Shown here one piece after another: positions 25,655 through 35,715 of a stretch of DNA of 64,000 nucleotides. Source of the stretch: Rossellomorea aquimaris (lineage in GTDB: Bacteria > Bacillota > Bacilli > Bacillales > Bacillaceae_B); assembly GCF_000935355.1 (NCBI RefSeq), contig NZ_JXZC01000002.1:372001-436000 (forward strand), given 5' to 3'. The notes under the pieces were generated by a model. The model was given only the letters and a program-made list of their open reading frames with translations, ran no database searches and was not told where the DNA came from. The first letter of the stretch is position 1. Every line of letters starts with the position of its first letter. The translations under genes were made by a program, and so were the position numbers.

Positions 25655-26797
25655 TTACTTATTAAGCGGAACCTGGATCAGTATCACCGTTCCAGTCCCT
25701 ACTTTTGAGTCAATCGTGATGTCTCCTTCGAGAAGGTCGACACGTTCTTTCATCCCCATGATGCCAAAGGATCCTGTTTTCTGTTGTTCTTTATCGAATC
25801 CTTTGCCGTTGTCTTTGACAACAACTGTTATTTGGTCTTTCTTTACTTCTACTTTAACTTGGATATGTGATGCTTCAGCGTGCTTAAGTGCGTTTTGGAC
25901 ACTTTCTTGTACTAATCGGAATAGAGCGACTTCGAATTTTGAAGGAAGTCTGATATCGAGCCCCATATTCACAAACTGAATGGAGGTCTTCTGGTTATAC
26001 TCTTCGATTGTACTCAAGTATTTTTTGAGGGTCGGAATCAACCCCAGGTCATCAAGTGCCATCGGTCTGAGGTCGTAAATGATGCGCCGGACCTCGTATA
26101 GGGCTGAGCGGACCATCCGTTTGAGGTCGCGGATTTCCCTGATGGCATCGTCTGTCCCTTTTTCACGGTAGACGCGTTCGATCAGATCGGAACGCATTAA
26201 GACGTTGGCCATCATTTGTGCAGGTCCGTCGTGAATTTCACGGGATAAGCGTTTCCGCTCGTCCTCTTGTGCTTCAATGATTTGAAGTCCGAAATCCTGA
26301 CGCTGCTTTGCGTCCTCCAGTGCCTCATTCACTTGCCTTAAGTCACTATTTAAATAATTGAGAACCACGGATATTTGCGAGCAAAGGTTTTCTGCCCGTT
26401 CGATCGTGTCCCCGAGTGAGTGTAAACGCCTCTCGAGTTCATCCCGGCGATCTCTCAGCTGCTTTTCTTGCTGTCTATTCATGGATAATCTCATTTGCAG
26501 GTCATGAGCTTTCTCGTACGCTTCTCTTACCTGGTCTTCTGAATAGGTTTGAAAATGTTTGCTTACCTCGGAAAGTCTCAGCCGTGCAAACTTGGATTTC
26601 TGTTGGAGGTCATCTCCTTCATCAATCACCTTCAAGACCATTTCTTTTACATCCAGTAATTCTTTCATCAAATCTTCATAATCAGTTCGACATTGCTCGC
26701 CAATCTGGAAGATTTCATCCTTACTTTCGTCAACCGTATCGACCATCTTTTTCAGGATGCTATCTAACATCTTGGTGTTTATTTTTTTAAGTGACAC
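25655..26797 (-). CDS. degS: Sensor histidine kinase DegS (cytoplasmic)
   Basis: 380 residues with no membrane helix, as in DegS. A long coiled-coil sensor region (about 1-170) is followed by HisKA_3 motif [12 protein letters not shown] (phospho-His near 190), X-region [17 protein letters not shown] and an HATPase domain with DNGKGFD and [12 protein letters not shown]. It phosphorylates and dephosphorylates DegU. Start GTG 26797 follows GAGGGG. Co-transcribed with degU. Confidence 0.97.
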   Translation of the reverse strand: MSLKKINTKMLDSILKKMVDTVDESKDEIFQIGEQCRTDYEDLMKELLDVKEMVLKVIDEGDDLQQKSKFARLRLSEVSKHFQTYSEDQVREAYEKAHDLQMRLSMNRQQEKQLRDRRDELERRLHSLGDTIERAENLCSQISVVLNYLNSDLRQVNEALEDAKQRQDFGLQIIEAQEDERKRLSREIHDGPAQMMANVLMRSDLIERVYREKGTDDAIREIRDLKRMVRSALYEVRRIIYDLRPMALDDLGLIPTLKKYLSTIEEYNQKTSIQFVNMGLDIRLPSKFEVALFRLVQESVQNALKHAEASHIQVKVEVKKDQITVVVKDNGKGFDKEQQKTGSFGIMGMKERVDLLEGDITIDSKVGTGTVILIQVPLNK

Positions 26798-27335
26798 GGT
26801 ACACCCCTCTTTTGTTCCACAATAGTAGTCAACCTAGAATAAAGCTTTACGAAAAACTATTCTTGCATAATAATAAGTGGTTTTTCAGCTTGTGTATGTT
26901 ATGTCCATAGACCTACCATCCCGCTTTAAAATCGTACCTATTATCATTTCAATGCAAAATCACAAAACTCCTTTATTCATCTAGGCATATTCCTATGTAA
27001 TACCTCTACCAAGGGATCATTCGCTCAAGGTTGGAAGAGAATGAATGGGAATTATCTAGACCATTCGACTTCCCTTTCAGAGCTTTGGAACAACTGAAGT
27101 ATTACTATCAGCGTCCATTATACCATGTCATATATTGTCGGAGATTAAAGTTTGATTACATTGTATTACCATTATTTCATGTAGAACCAGTATTTTCCGT
27201 CTGTATTTGGAAATTGATCTTTATTTATGTGCAATCCGTTCTACTTTTATATATAGTAGATATAGGATGCAAATAGAGATAAAACGCGTATTTCGCCATT
27301 ATTCATACATAAGGAAATGGAAAGGGGAAACCGTA
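26798..27335. other. Divergent intergenic region degS / yvyE
   Basis: About 540 bp, AT-rich, expected to hold the degSU promoter. An 81-codon frame at 27031-27276 shows no ribosome site and no protein-like pattern, so I do not call a gene. No structured element recognised. Confidence 0.5.
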
Positions 27336-27980
27336 TTGTTACATCACTATAATACCGTCAAGGGTTACGGAGAACATGAAATCAATATAGAACGCTCCAG
27401 ATTCATCACATACGTCAGTCGTGTGGAATCTGAAGAAGAAGCACAGGAATTCATTGCAGCCATTAAGAAAAAGCACTCGGATGCGAACCATAATTGTTCT
27501 GCCTATATGATCGGTGAGAATAATCTGATCCAGAAAGCGAATGACGATGGTGAACCCAGTGGGACTGCCGGAGTGCCGATGCTCGAGGTATTAAAGAAGA
27601 GGGATCTTAAAGATACCGTTGTCGTGGTCACCCGCTATTTCGGCGGGATCAAGCTTGGCGCAGGCGGACTGATCCGGGCGTATGGACGTGCGACGTCAGA
27701 AGGTTTGAATGCTGCAGGCATCGTCGAAAGAAGCTTGATGCGCATCATGAAGTCCACTATTGACTATACGTGGCTGGGGAAAGTGGAAAACGAAGTGAGG
27801 TCCTCCCGTTATCAGTTGAAGGACATCCATTACCTGGAAGCCGTTGAAGTTGAGGTGTATGTCGAGGAAGCCAATAAATCCACGTTCATTGAGTGGATGA
27901 CGGAGCTCACAAATGGACAGGCTGACATAATAGAAGGCGATGTTGAATACCTTGAAACGCCTGTTGAAACCAACTCGTAA
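27336..27980 (+). CDS. yvyE: YigZ/IMPACT family protein YvyE
   Basis: 214 residues, close to the 217 of B. subtilis YvyE. HNCSAYMIG and KANDDGEPSGTAGVPMLEVL, then VTRYFGGIKLGAGGLIRAYG, are family signatures (UPF0029/IMPACT N-terminal part plus DUF1949 C-terminal part). The function is unclear; IMPACT relatives affect translation control. Start TTG 27336 follows AAAGGGG and gives MLHHYNTV, the family N-terminus; a longer frame from 27207 is spurious. Neighbours degS and tagO match the B. subtilis order. Confidence 0.92.
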   Translation: MLHHYNTVKGYGEHEINIERSRFITYVSRVESEEEAQEFIAAIKKKHSDANHNCSAYMIGENNLIQKANDDGEPSGTAGVPMLEVLKKRDLKDTVVVVTRYFGGIKLGAGGLIRAYGRATSEGLNAAGIVERSLMRIMKSTIDYTWLGKVENEVRSSRYQLKDIHYLEAVEVEVYVEEANKSTFIEWMTELTNGQADIIEGDVEYLETPVETNS

Positions 27981-28350
27981 AAATATTTACATTGGAAAAA
28001 TCTTTTTTCTTACAAAGCCATCATTAAACTCATACTAATTGTATAGAAGTAACACGGAAAAATGACTCTTTAGACGGATAGAGAAATAAGCTTTTTTCGC
28101 CTACAATGGTGAAATTAATCGGACATCCTGACGTTTAAATTCATCTGGTTAATGGGTAGTAATAAATTAACTTGTTACTTTTGAAACTTTTCACTAAAAT
28201 TCGACGTCTAATGAAGAAAGCCTCTGCTTTTTTTGACAAAATAGCCACTACGCATTTTAGTAATTGTTCCCTTAAAAAAAATGTTGCACATCATTAAATA
28301 TGTGGTATTCTTACAATTGGAGTGCCCATAGAAGAAAAAGAGGTGAACGA
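27981..28350 (+). promoter_or_regulatory. tagO upstream region with candidate promoter
   Basis: 370-bp gap. TTGCAC (28284-28289) with a 16-bp spacer and TATTCT (28306-28311) lies 40 bp before tagO. A second TTGACA near 28231 has only a poor -10. No gene seen. Confidence 0.4.
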
Positions 28351-29412
28351 ATGTACTCTCTAATTGATTTTGTAATTGCTTTTGCTATTTCTTTAGTTGT
28401 TTCTGTAGCAGTGACTCCATTCGTAATCAAATTCGCCAAGCGATTTGGCTTTGTCGATAAACCAGACCATCGAAAGGTCCATAAAGGACTCATGCCTCGT
28501 GTGGGCGGCTTGTCGATCGTCATAGGTGCATCAGCTGGCCTGTTGTACTTGAATGATCTGATTGCTCCACTTTGGCCGGTCATTCTAGGGGGGGGAATCA
28601 TCCTGATCGTAGGGATCCTCGATGATCGCTTTACCCTGTCACCTAAAGCTAAACTTGTTGGACAAATCCTGGCAGCTTGTATCGTCGTGTTTGCCGACTT
28701 TAAAATTGACTTCATCACTTTGCCGTTCGTGGCAGAGCGTATATATTTAGGGAATTTCAGTTATGTGTTCGGTATTCTTTGGATCGTCGGGATCACCAAT
28801 GCCATCAACCTGATTGATGGACTGGATGGACTTGCAGGCGGAGTATCCGTCATTGCCATGACTTCCATTATGGCTCTTGCAGCTATGAATGGTCAGTATA
28901 TGGTGGTTGCCCTTACCGTCATCCTGATCGGTGGGACAATCGGATTCCTATTCTTCAACTTCAATCCTGCGAAGATCTTCATGGGTGATACGGGAGCATT
29001 ATTCCTTGGCTATTGTATTTCCATCATCTCGCTCCTTGGATTGTTCAAGAGTGTCACGATCTTCAGTTTAGTTGTTCCAATTATCATCCTGGCTATACCG
29101 ATTTTCGATACATTCTTTGCGATTATCAGACGTATCCTGAATAAGCAAAAGATTTCAGCACCTGATAAATCCCATTTACACCATCGCTTACTGGCAATGG
29201 GCTTCTCTCATAAAGAGACGGTCTTGATCATTTATGCGATTGGAGCATTTTTCGGACTATGCGCGATCCTGTTCACACGATCTACACTTTGGGGAGCTAT
29301 TTTATTCTCCGCTGTCCTGGTGATCATCATTCAGTTGACGGCAGAAGTGGTTGGATTGATCGGTCAGCATAAGCCACTCATCAATACGATGAAGAAATTA
29401 CGCGAAAGATAA
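28351..29412 (+). CDS. tagO: Undecaprenyl-phosphate GlcNAc-1-phosphate transferase
   Basis: 353 residues, about ten to eleven membrane helices. KPDHRKVHKGLMPRVGG, NAINLIDGLDGLAGG and FMGDTGALFLG are the MraY/WecA/TagO catalytic loops, and HLHHRLLAMG is the His motif. It transfers GlcNAc-1-P to undecaprenyl phosphate and primes wall teichoic acid and related polymers. AGAGGTG precedes ATG 28351. It is the only priming transferase in the window and could feed the polymer genes downstream. Confidence 0.96.
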   Translation: MYSLIDFVIAFAISLVVSVAVTPFVIKFAKRFGFVDKPDHRKVHKGLMPRVGGLSIVIGASAGLLYLNDLIAPLWPVILGGGIILIVGILDDRFTLSPKAKLVGQILAACIVVFADFKIDFITLPFVAERIYLGNFSYVFGILWIVGITNAINLIDGLDGLAGGVSVIAMTSIMALAAMNGQYMVVALTVILIGGTIGFLFFNFNPAKIFMGDTGALFLGYCISIISLLGLFKSVTIFSLVVPIIILAIPIFDTFFAIIRRILNKQKISAPDKSHLHHRLLAMGFSHKETVLIIYAIGAFFGLCAILFTRSTLWGAILFSAVLVIIIQLTAEVVGLIGQHKPLINTMKKLRER

Positions 29413-29453
29413 GCACACGCTTTCGTCTATGCGTGGAAAATACTAGATTAGTA

Positions 29454-29490
29454 GAAAACCTTGGATGATTATCCAAGGTTTTCTTTTTTG
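29454..29490 (+). terminator. tagO terminator
   Basis: GAAAACCTTGG pairs with CCAAGGTTTTC, followed by T6. Confidence 0.9.
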
Positions 29491-29734
29491 TTTGATTTTA
29501 GATTGTCCTTTTTTAGCTGGGAATGTAGTTTAAAGCCAGCCTGAAGGCCGATTCTGATGACGGATCTGTAGGTTGTGTTGGCGCCATCGCGGGAGAATTG
29601 AACCGGTTTGGGATATAATTGATCCTGATATACGGTAATTGATTATGATTGGTCTTTATTATCATGAATCTGATTAATTGATCCTCCGTGTCGAATTTTC
29701 TTGATGAGCGTTCGATACATCAAGGACCGTCCCT
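29491..29734. repeat. Dispersed repeat region, copy 2 (with 27-bp core)
   Basis: Resembles 48905-49137: it opens with AGATTGTC...AGCTGGGAAT, contains several TTGATCCT motifs, and ends in the core ATTAATTGATCC...GTCGAATTT (29673-29698; one base changed). A GGACCGTCCCTCA arm follows at 29724. No gene is visible. Confidence 0.65.
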
Positions 29735-29767
29735 CATATTGACCTAAGAAAAGGAGTTGACTCTATT

Positions 29768-30241
29768 TTGCCCACTATTCGTCAAATTACGTCAATCAAC
29801 GCTCCTGTGCCCGTTTGTTTTGATTTAGCGCGCAATGTGGATATTCACACTCAAACGACCGCTAAAACCCAAGAGAAGGCCATCGGAGGCGTCACAAGCG
29901 GTTTATTGGAGATTGGAGATACCGTCACATGGGAAGCCGTTCATTTTGGCGTTAAACAGCGGCTGACGGCTCAAATTGTCGAAATGGACGCTCCTCACTC
30001 ATTCACAGACGTGATGGTGAAGGGTGCCTTTAAATCCTTTACACATATCCATGAATTTCGTGAACATAAAAATGGTACGCTAATGAAGGACACATTCTCT
30101 TATAAAGCTCCACTGGGATTAATCGGTACACTTGCAAACAAGCTCTTTTTAAAAAGGTACATGCACACATTCATCAAGATGAGAGCAAACGAATTGAAGA
30201 AAATCGCAGAACAAAAAAAACACTCCTACCTCATGAGATAG
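29768..30241 (+). CDS. SRPBCC/START-like family protein
   Basis: 157 residues. The pattern INAPVPVCFDLARN near the start and the later GLIGTLANKLFLKRYM are typical of SRPBCC polyketide-cyclase-like proteins that bind small hydrophobic ligands. The ligand is unknown. Start TTG 29768 follows AAAGGAG. Its last codons form one arm of the terminator of the convergent LtaS-like gene. Confidence 0.82.
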   Translation: MPTIRQITSINAPVPVCFDLARNVDIHTQTTAKTQEKAIGGVTSGLLEIGDTVTWEAVHFGVKQRLTAQIVEMDAPHSFTDVMVKGAFKSFTHIHEFREHKNGTLMKDTFSYKAPLGLIGTLANKLFLKRYMHTFIKMRANELKKIAEQKKHSYLMR

Positions 30242-30246
30242 GAGTG
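30213..30246 (-). terminator. Terminator of LtaS-like gene, built into the convergent gene's 3' end
   Basis: CACTCCTAtCT/AGGTAGGAGTG-type stem (30221-30246) with T8 on the minus strand. The upstream arm is the end of the SRPBCC coding sequence. Confidence 0.8.
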
Positions 30247-30252
30247 CGAGCG

Positions 30253-32064
30253 TTATTCTTTTTTCTCGAAGTAATTGCTTCTGATGATCAGGTCCGATAC
30301 CTGCTGAGCTTTCAGTTCGAATTGTTTCTTCTCTTCGGCAAGCTCTCGATCTGATCGAATTGTATTCTCTAGTGGGATGACGGCAAAACTGTCATCGGAT
30401 GTGAGCATGTTTCTTCCCATTACCACATCTTCATACTTCTTATCGTCAATGCCCATGACATAAGCAAGCGTAGGGAAGATATCGACTTGACCGTAGGCCT
30501 TGTCCAGTTCCATCGGTTCCATGCCAGGATTGTAGAGGATGAACGGCACTCTGCCCTCTTCGTCGATCCCTTCAACCTTTGGATTTTCTTTCATCATTTG
30601 ATCTTTGTAGCTGTTTTCGAAGGCTGCGTGATCTCCGAAGATCGCGATCATCGTGTCATCAAGCATATCATTCGCTTCAAGATCCTCCATCAGCTTGCCG
30701 ACTGCCATATCCGTGTAGTGGATGGATTGCAGGTAATGGGCGGCTGATGTGTCACTGTACTGGGCTTCAAATTCAAGACCCCTGAATTTCTCCGGGATCA
30801 CGAAGGGAGTGTGACTTGTCAGTGTAATCAGATAGCCAAAATAAGGCTGCTCCTTTTTACTCAGGAATTCGACCGATTGATGGAAAAATTCTTCATCACT
30901 CAAGCCCATCCCGATTTCTTCGCCTTCATGGAACTCCTCAATGGCGTGATATTCATCAATCCCGATATGCGGGTAAGCTTCTCTTCTGTTCCAATACGTT
31001 CCCTCGTCCCCGTGGAAGGCATAGGTTGAATACCCTTCCTCTTTCAACAAGCCGGGAAGCGTCGTATAATCATTCGTCGGATAGCGGAAGAATGTACTCC
31101 CCTCCATGACCGGCATCAGGGATGTATTCACGACAAACTCCGCATCAGAGCTTCGTCCACCCTTTGTTTGCGGATAGAAGTTGGACGCATAGATACTGTT
31201 CTTCAACAGTTTGTTCAGGTTAGGGGTGACTTCTTTTCCATTCACCTTTTTATTCAGCACCCAGTTTTCAAGGGATTCGAATTGCAGGATGATGAGGTTT
31301 TTCCCTTCCCCGACTCCTTCGTACTTATTGTTTAAGTACAGCCTTTTTTCCCTATATTCGTCTTTGTTTTTAAACCAGTCTTTCACGAGTTTTTCTTCTT
31401 CCTCGTTCAGGTCGATGTAACGATTGTTTTGATAAAACAGGTACATATCCAGCACGCTGTATTGAAGTGGGTTGAACTTCAATATGTAATCATAGCGGTC
31501 GTAAATCTTGAAGATCTGAGCATATGGAGTACCGTCCACATAGTGGTTCTTCAATGGTTTCACGGCAAGGATGCTGAAACCTGCAAGGAAAAGGATGATG
31601 AAGGTTTTCCATTGCACCTTAGGGATCGAAAAGGATTTCTTTTTCGTCAGGATGAGCAATAGGATGATATCCACTACAAATAGGACATCAAGCCCGTTGA
31701 TCAGTTCCATGATGCTTGGTCCGAGTCCTGAAAGGTTGGACGTCTGCAGTAGGGCAAAGAACGATAATGGTGTTCCAAAATAGCGGATGTACCATAACTG
31801 GGACAATAACAGGAAGGTCGCGACAATATTTAGTCCGATGATGGCCGTTTTTCTGGACCAGGTTTTAAATAAAAATACAAAAGAAAATAACATCAAAATA
31901 CTGCCCGGAAGCGTCACGAATAAGCTTTTCACTTCGAATAGGCCTTTTCCTAATAACAAATAGAATAATACAACTTTAATGGAAAGACCGACGGCAGAGA
32001 TGAGGAGGAGCTTGTCCTGCCATATGGACAGCAGTGCCTCTTTTAGCTTGTTTACTAGATTCAT
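30253..32064 (-). CDS. LTA synthase family phosphoglycerol transferase
   Basis: 603 residues. Five N-terminal membrane helices are followed by an extracellular sulfatase-fold domain (from about 210): LIILQFESLENWV (metal site), YPQTKGGRSSDAEF (nucleophile loop), FHGDEGTYWNRREAY, and IFGDHAAF. LtaS uses Thr in the GKTSD motif; here the aligned residue is Ser. It should polymerise or transfer glycerol-phosphate from phosphatidylglycerol. Start ATG 32064 (GAGGT upstream); the longer frame to 32238 runs through the neighbour's terminator. Confidence 0.9.
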   Translation of the reverse strand: MNLVNKLKEALLSIWQDKLLLISAVGLSIKVVLFYLLLGKGLFEVKSLFVTLPGSILMLFSFVFLFKTWSRKTAIIGLNIVATFLLLSQLWYIRYFGTPLSFFALLQTSNLSGLGPSIMELINGLDVLFVVDIILLLILTKKKSFSIPKVQWKTFIILFLAGFSILAVKPLKNHYVDGTPYAQIFKIYDRYDYILKFNPLQYSVLDMYLFYQNNRYIDLNEEEEKLVKDWFKNKDEYREKRLYLNNKYEGVGEGKNLIILQFESLENWVLNKKVNGKEVTPNLNKLLKNSIYASNFYPQTKGGRSSDAEFVVNTSLMPVMEGSTFFRYPTNDYTTLPGLLKEEGYSTYAFHGDEGTYWNRREAYPHIGIDEYHAIEEFHEGEEIGMGLSDEEFFHQSVEFLSKKEQPYFGYLITLTSHTPFVIPEKFRGLEFEAQYSDTSAAHYLQSIHYTDMAVGKLMEDLEANDMLDDTMIAIFGDHAAFENSYKDQMMKENPKVEGIDEEGRVPFILYNPGMEPMELDKAYGQVDIFPTLAYVMGIDDKKYEDVVMGRNMLTSDDSFAVIPLENTIRSDRELAEEKKQFELKAQQVSDLIIRSNYFEKKE

Positions 32065-32195
32065 AGTCTTAATACCTCGTTTACATAATTGTAATAAAAT
32101 TTTAACACTTTTCCTTTTACTTATAAAGTCAGGGTATGACATTTTAGTGTAGAAATCGACTTTATAAGAGATGGACACGACAAATAAAGTCGCGA

Positions 32196-32229
32196 AAAAA
32201 CCCGATTTGAGGAGACTCAAATCGGGTTT
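32196..32229 (-). terminator. Terminator after GT2 gene
   Basis: 13-bp stem AAACCCGATTTGA/TCAAATCGGGTTT, T run on the minus strand. It separates the galU-ugd-GT2 unit from the LtaS-like gene. Confidence 0.9.
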
Positions 32230-32237
32230 CGTTTCCA

Positions 32238-33374
32238 TTATCTACTAGTTGGTGTCCATGTTGCCTGTCTCTTACCCGAGATCGCTCTCAGTGTGCCGAG
32301 GAAGGCTGCATAGTTTACCAGGCAGAAGTAGTATGGGATATACGTTATTTTGTTGCTCGTCACTTTGCCTAATAGTGCGAGGAGATAAAATGCCAATTGT
32401 AAGCCGAACATGACTTGATAGAGTGGCTGATCCAGTAAGAATAGATTAATGATAAAGATCGCAATCATATAGTAAGGAACAAGCCATCTTAAGAATTTAT
32501 GGGACATGTATTTATAGAAGAAATCGAAATTCCTTACAGGATTCAACACATGCTTGTAGCTCATGATCCCTGTGAAGCTTCGCGTTACGATACGGACTTT
32601 ACGGCCAAATTCTTCGGATGATTTCGGCGACGTCTCTTCCATCGTGATTGCGTTCGGTTCATAGACGAATCTCTTTTGCTGGTTGATGATGATGAGCGGG
32701 TTCTGCATATCATCGCCGACGTTCGGATTCATTTCTTTGAATAATTCCTTGCGCAGTGCGTAGATCGAGCCATTTGCTACGATCGTCGTACCGGTTGCCG
32801 TCTCGAGCATTTTCAAGAGTTTCTCATATTTCCAGTAAGCACCCTCAGACTCCCCGATCGATGAATTGGTTGGGTTCGTCAGTCTCAGTTCACCACAAAC
32901 CCCGCCGATTTCTTCATCTTTGAAGTGCTTCACTAGATGATGAACGGCATCCTTATTGTAAAGGGAGTTCGCATCTGAGAATACAAGGACTTCTCCAGTT
33001 GCCATTGGGACGGACTTGTTCAGTGCCGCTGTCTTTCCTTTTCTTCCTTTCACGACATTCAGCTTCACGTTCGGGTATTTCGCCACGAACTCATTGACGA
33101 TGTCGTTCGTTCTGTCGGATGAATCATCTGACACAACGATGATTTCAAGCTTATCCTGTGGATAATCAAGATCCACGGAGTTTTGTACTTTTTCAGCGAT
33201 GACTTTCTCTTCGTTGTATGCTGCGATAAAGAGCGTTACCTTTGGTTCATAGCCTGTATCGGTGATTTGATCCTTTTTGACAACTCCTGATATGAGCTTC
33301 AGCAGGATCGGATAACCGGCATAGATATAAACCGAAAGGAGGATCAGCAGCCAAAAGATTATTTCCAGTATCAT
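32238..33374 (-). CDS. Membrane glycosyltransferase family 2
   Basis: 378 residues. One N-terminal helix, then a GT-A domain with TLFIAAYNEEKVI, VVSDDSSDRTND, VFSDANSLY (DxD-like) and a C-terminal cluster of three to four helices. QQKRF is in place of the processive QxxRW signature. It resembles IcaA/cellulose-synthase-like enzymes that make and export a beta-linked chain. Start ATG 33374 follows GAGGAAG. Third gene of the galU-ugd operon. Confidence 0.88.
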   Translation of the reverse strand: MILEIIFWLLILLSVYIYAGYPILLKLISGVVKKDQITDTGYEPKVTLFIAAYNEEKVIAEKVQNSVDLDYPQDKLEIIVVSDDSSDRTNDIVNEFVAKYPNVKLNVVKGRKGKTAALNKSVPMATGEVLVFSDANSLYNKDAVHHLVKHFKDEEIGGVCGELRLTNPTNSSIGESEGAYWKYEKLLKMLETATGTTIVANGSIYALRKELFKEMNPNVGDDMQNPLIIINQQKRFVYEPNAITMEETSPKSSEEFGRKVRIVTRSFTGIMSYKHVLNPVRNFDFFYKYMSHKFLRWLVPYYMIAIFIINLFLLDQPLYQVMFGLQLAFYLLALLGKVTSNKITYIPYYFCLVNYAAFLGTLRAISGKRQATWTPTSR

Positions 33375-33446
33375 ATCATGACTTCCTCTCATCTAACCTT
33401 ATATACCAATTGAAGGTGGACCCTGATGAAGGATCCACCTATCATG

Positions 33447-34751
33447 TTATGCCTTGACCGTTTTTCTTCCGATTGACGCATAGTAGAATCCGTTCTCTTC
33501 CATAAGAGCAGGATCAAAGATATTACGTCCATCAATGATGACTTTGCTATTTACTAGTGTAGCTACTTTTTCTAAATCGAGCTCTCTTACTTCATCCCAC
33601 TCTGTCAGAATCAGGATGGCATCCGAGTTCTGGATCACTTCATACAGGTCTTGTCCTGTACGAAGGTTTGGAATGAGCGCCTTTGCGTTTTTCTCTGCAA
33701 TACGATCATATGCCGTGATGTCCGCTCCAAGTTCCTGCAGTTTAGGGATGACATCGACAGAAGGTGCGTCCCTCATGTCATCTGTATTCGGCTTGAACGC
33801 AAGACCAAGGACAGCAATTTTCTTATCTGTCAGGTCGCCATCGAAGGCTTCTACCAGCTTGTCTACAACCTTGAAGCGCTGAAGGCCGTTCACCGCTTCA
33901 ACGTCTTTGACGATCTTGAAGTCGTAGCCCACTTGGTCGGCAATCTTGACAAGGGCACTTGTATCCTTAGGGAAACATGAACCTCCGTAGCCGATTCCAG
34001 CGTTCAGGAATTGAGGGCCGATACGCGGGTCATACCCCATTCCCTCTGCCACCTTCGTCACGTCTGCACCAACAAGTTCACACACGTTCGCCACTTCATT
34101 GATGAAGCTGATTTTTGTTGCAAGGAACGCATTGGACGCATATTTGATCATTTCAGAAGTTTCAATATTTGTCACTACGATATTTTTGGTAAAAGGAGCA
34201 TGCAGTTCCTTCAGGATCGCTTCTGCTTTCTCTGATTCCACTCCGATGACCGCTCTTTCCATATTCACTGTATCGTAAATGGCCGATCCTTCACGAAGGA
34301 ATTCAGGGTTGGATGCGACATCGAATTCTTCATGTCCGACAACCTCTTTGATGACACCCTTGATCATGGCGCCTGTTCCGACTGGAACCGTGCTCTTCGT
34401 CACGATCACCTTATAGTCATGAAGGTGCTCTGCAATCGAACGGGCAGCCGCTTCGATGTATTGCAGGTTCGCTTCCCCGTTCTCTTTAGGAGGAGTTCCG
34501 ACTGCAATGATGACAAGGTCCGCGTCCTTCATCCCTTCAGCATAATCCGTTGTGAAGGATAGGCGGCCTTCGCTGATGTTCTTTTCTACTAATTCGGTCA
34601 AGCCCGGCTCGTAAATAGGGATGATCCCATTTTTCAGGTTCTCTACTTTTTGAGCGTCTATATCCAGGCATGTCACGTTATTTCCGGCGTCACTGAAGCA
34701 AACGCCTGAAACAAGCCCTACATAACCTGTACCAATTACACAAATGTTCAT
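33447..34751 (-). CDS. ugd: UDP-glucose 6-dehydrogenase
   Basis: 434 residues. N-terminal NAD-binding GTGYVGLVSG, central EMIKYASNAFLATKISF, catalytic Cys near 258 in GYGGSCFPKD, and C-terminal AFKPNTDDMRDAPS. It oxidises UDP-glucose to UDP-glucuronate, the precursor of teichuronic-acid-like anionic polymers (TuaD in B. subtilis). AAGGAG precedes the ATG. It follows galU by 16 bp or less, so substrate supply and use are linked in one operon. Confidence 0.95.
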   Translation of the reverse strand: MNICVIGTGYVGLVSGVCFSDAGNNVTCLDIDAQKVENLKNGIIPIYEPGLTELVEKNISEGRLSFTTDYAEGMKDADLVIIAVGTPPKENGEANLQYIEAAARSIAEHLHDYKVIVTKSTVPVGTGAMIKGVIKEVVGHEEFDVASNPEFLREGSAIYDTVNMERAVIGVESEKAEAILKELHAPFTKNIVVTNIETSEMIKYASNAFLATKISFINEVANVCELVGADVTKVAEGMGYDPRIGPQFLNAGIGYGGSCFPKDTSALVKIADQVGYDFKIVKDVEAVNGLQRFKVVDKLVEAFDGDLTDKKIAVLGLAFKPNTDDMRDAPSVDVIPKLQELGADITAYDRIAEKNAKALIPNLRTGQDLYEVIQNSDAILILTEWDEVRELDLEKVATLVNSKVIIDGRNIFDPALMEENGFYYASIGRKTVKA

Positions 34752-34767
34752 CTTAATTTCTCCTTGT

Positions 34768-35640
34768 TCATTCTGAAATGATGTCTTTTAACCAGCTTTT
34801 CAATGGACCTTTCAGGTCATCTCGCATTAAAGCAAACTCTACTGTTGCTTGAACAAAGCCGTATTTGTTTCCAATATCGTATCTTTTACCATCAAAAGAA
34901 TAACCGTAAACATTTTGCTTCGTATTTAATTCTTGAAGAGCGTCTGTCAATTGAATTTCATTCCCTTGACCAGGCTCCAGGTTTCCTAAAATGTCGAGTA
35001 CATCCGGTGTGAGGACGTAGCGTCCCATGATGGCCATGTTGGAAGGAGCATCTTCCAGTTTCGGCTTTTCCACGAGCCCTTTGACTTTGAATAGCGGGCC
35101 GTCATTATTAGGGTCTGCCACGTCGATGACACCATATTTGGATACGTCCTCGTCAGGGACTTCCTGTACGCCGATGATGCTCGCTTCTTTTTCTTCGAAT
35201 TCATCGATCAGTTGTTTTAGACAAGGTTTCTCGGAGATTACGATGTCGTCTCCTAGAAGGACGGCGAAAGGATCATTTCCGATGAATTTTCTGGCACACC
35301 AGATGGCATGTCCGAGTCCTTTTGGCTCTTTTTGACGGATGTAGTGAATGTCCGCCATATGAGAGATTTGTTTGATTTGCTCGAGCTCATCGTATTTCTC
35401 TTTCATGGCAAGCATTTCTTCAAGCTCTAAAGACTTGTCAAAATGGTCTTCGATGGCACGTTTTCCACGGCCCGTCACGATCAGGATATCTTCTATCCCT
35501 GAATTGACGGCTTCTTCGATAATATATTGGATTGTAGGTTTATCTACAATTGGTAGCATTTCTTTCGGCTGTGCCTTTGTTGCCGGCAGGAATCTCGTAC
35601 CTAAACCCGCAGCCGGGATAATCGCTTTTTTTACTCTCAA
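34768..35640 (-). CDS. galU: UTP-glucose-1-phosphate uridylyltransferase
   Basis: About 290 residues. [25 protein letters not shown] is represented by [14 protein letters not shown] at the N-terminus; [27 protein letters not shown] and FEGKRYDIG-like [11 protein letters not shown] follow, as in GtaB/GalU. It makes UDP-glucose for the ugd product and for glycosylation. Start TTG 35640 lies 6 bases after GAGGTG; the GTG at 35649 is inside that site. First gene of galU-ugd-GT2. Confidence 0.94.
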   Translation of the reverse strand: MRVKKAIIPAAGLGTRFLPATKAQPKEMLPIVDKPTIQYIIEEAVNSGIEDILIVTGRGKRAIEDHFDKSLELEEMLAMKEKYDELEQIKQISHMADIHYIRQKEPKGLGHAIWCARKFIGNDPFAVLLGDDIVISEKPCLKQLIDEFEEKEASIIGVQEVPDEDVSKYGVIDVADPNNDGPLFKVKGLVEKPKLEDAPSNMAIMGRYVLTPDVLDILGNLEPGQGNEIQLTDALQELNTKQNVYGYSFDGKRYDIGNKYGFVQATVEFALMRDDLKGPLKSWLKDIISE

Positions 35641-35715
35641 AGAACTCACCTCTTAGTTTTGTGTAAATCAATTGTTCTTATTCTACTGATTCGAAGTCTT
35701 TTAAATAGTGTCTGC

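Noticed and set aside
27031-27276. 81-codon open frame between degS and yvyE
   Set aside because: No ribosome site, unusual residue mix, and it overlaps the false upstream extension of yvyE.
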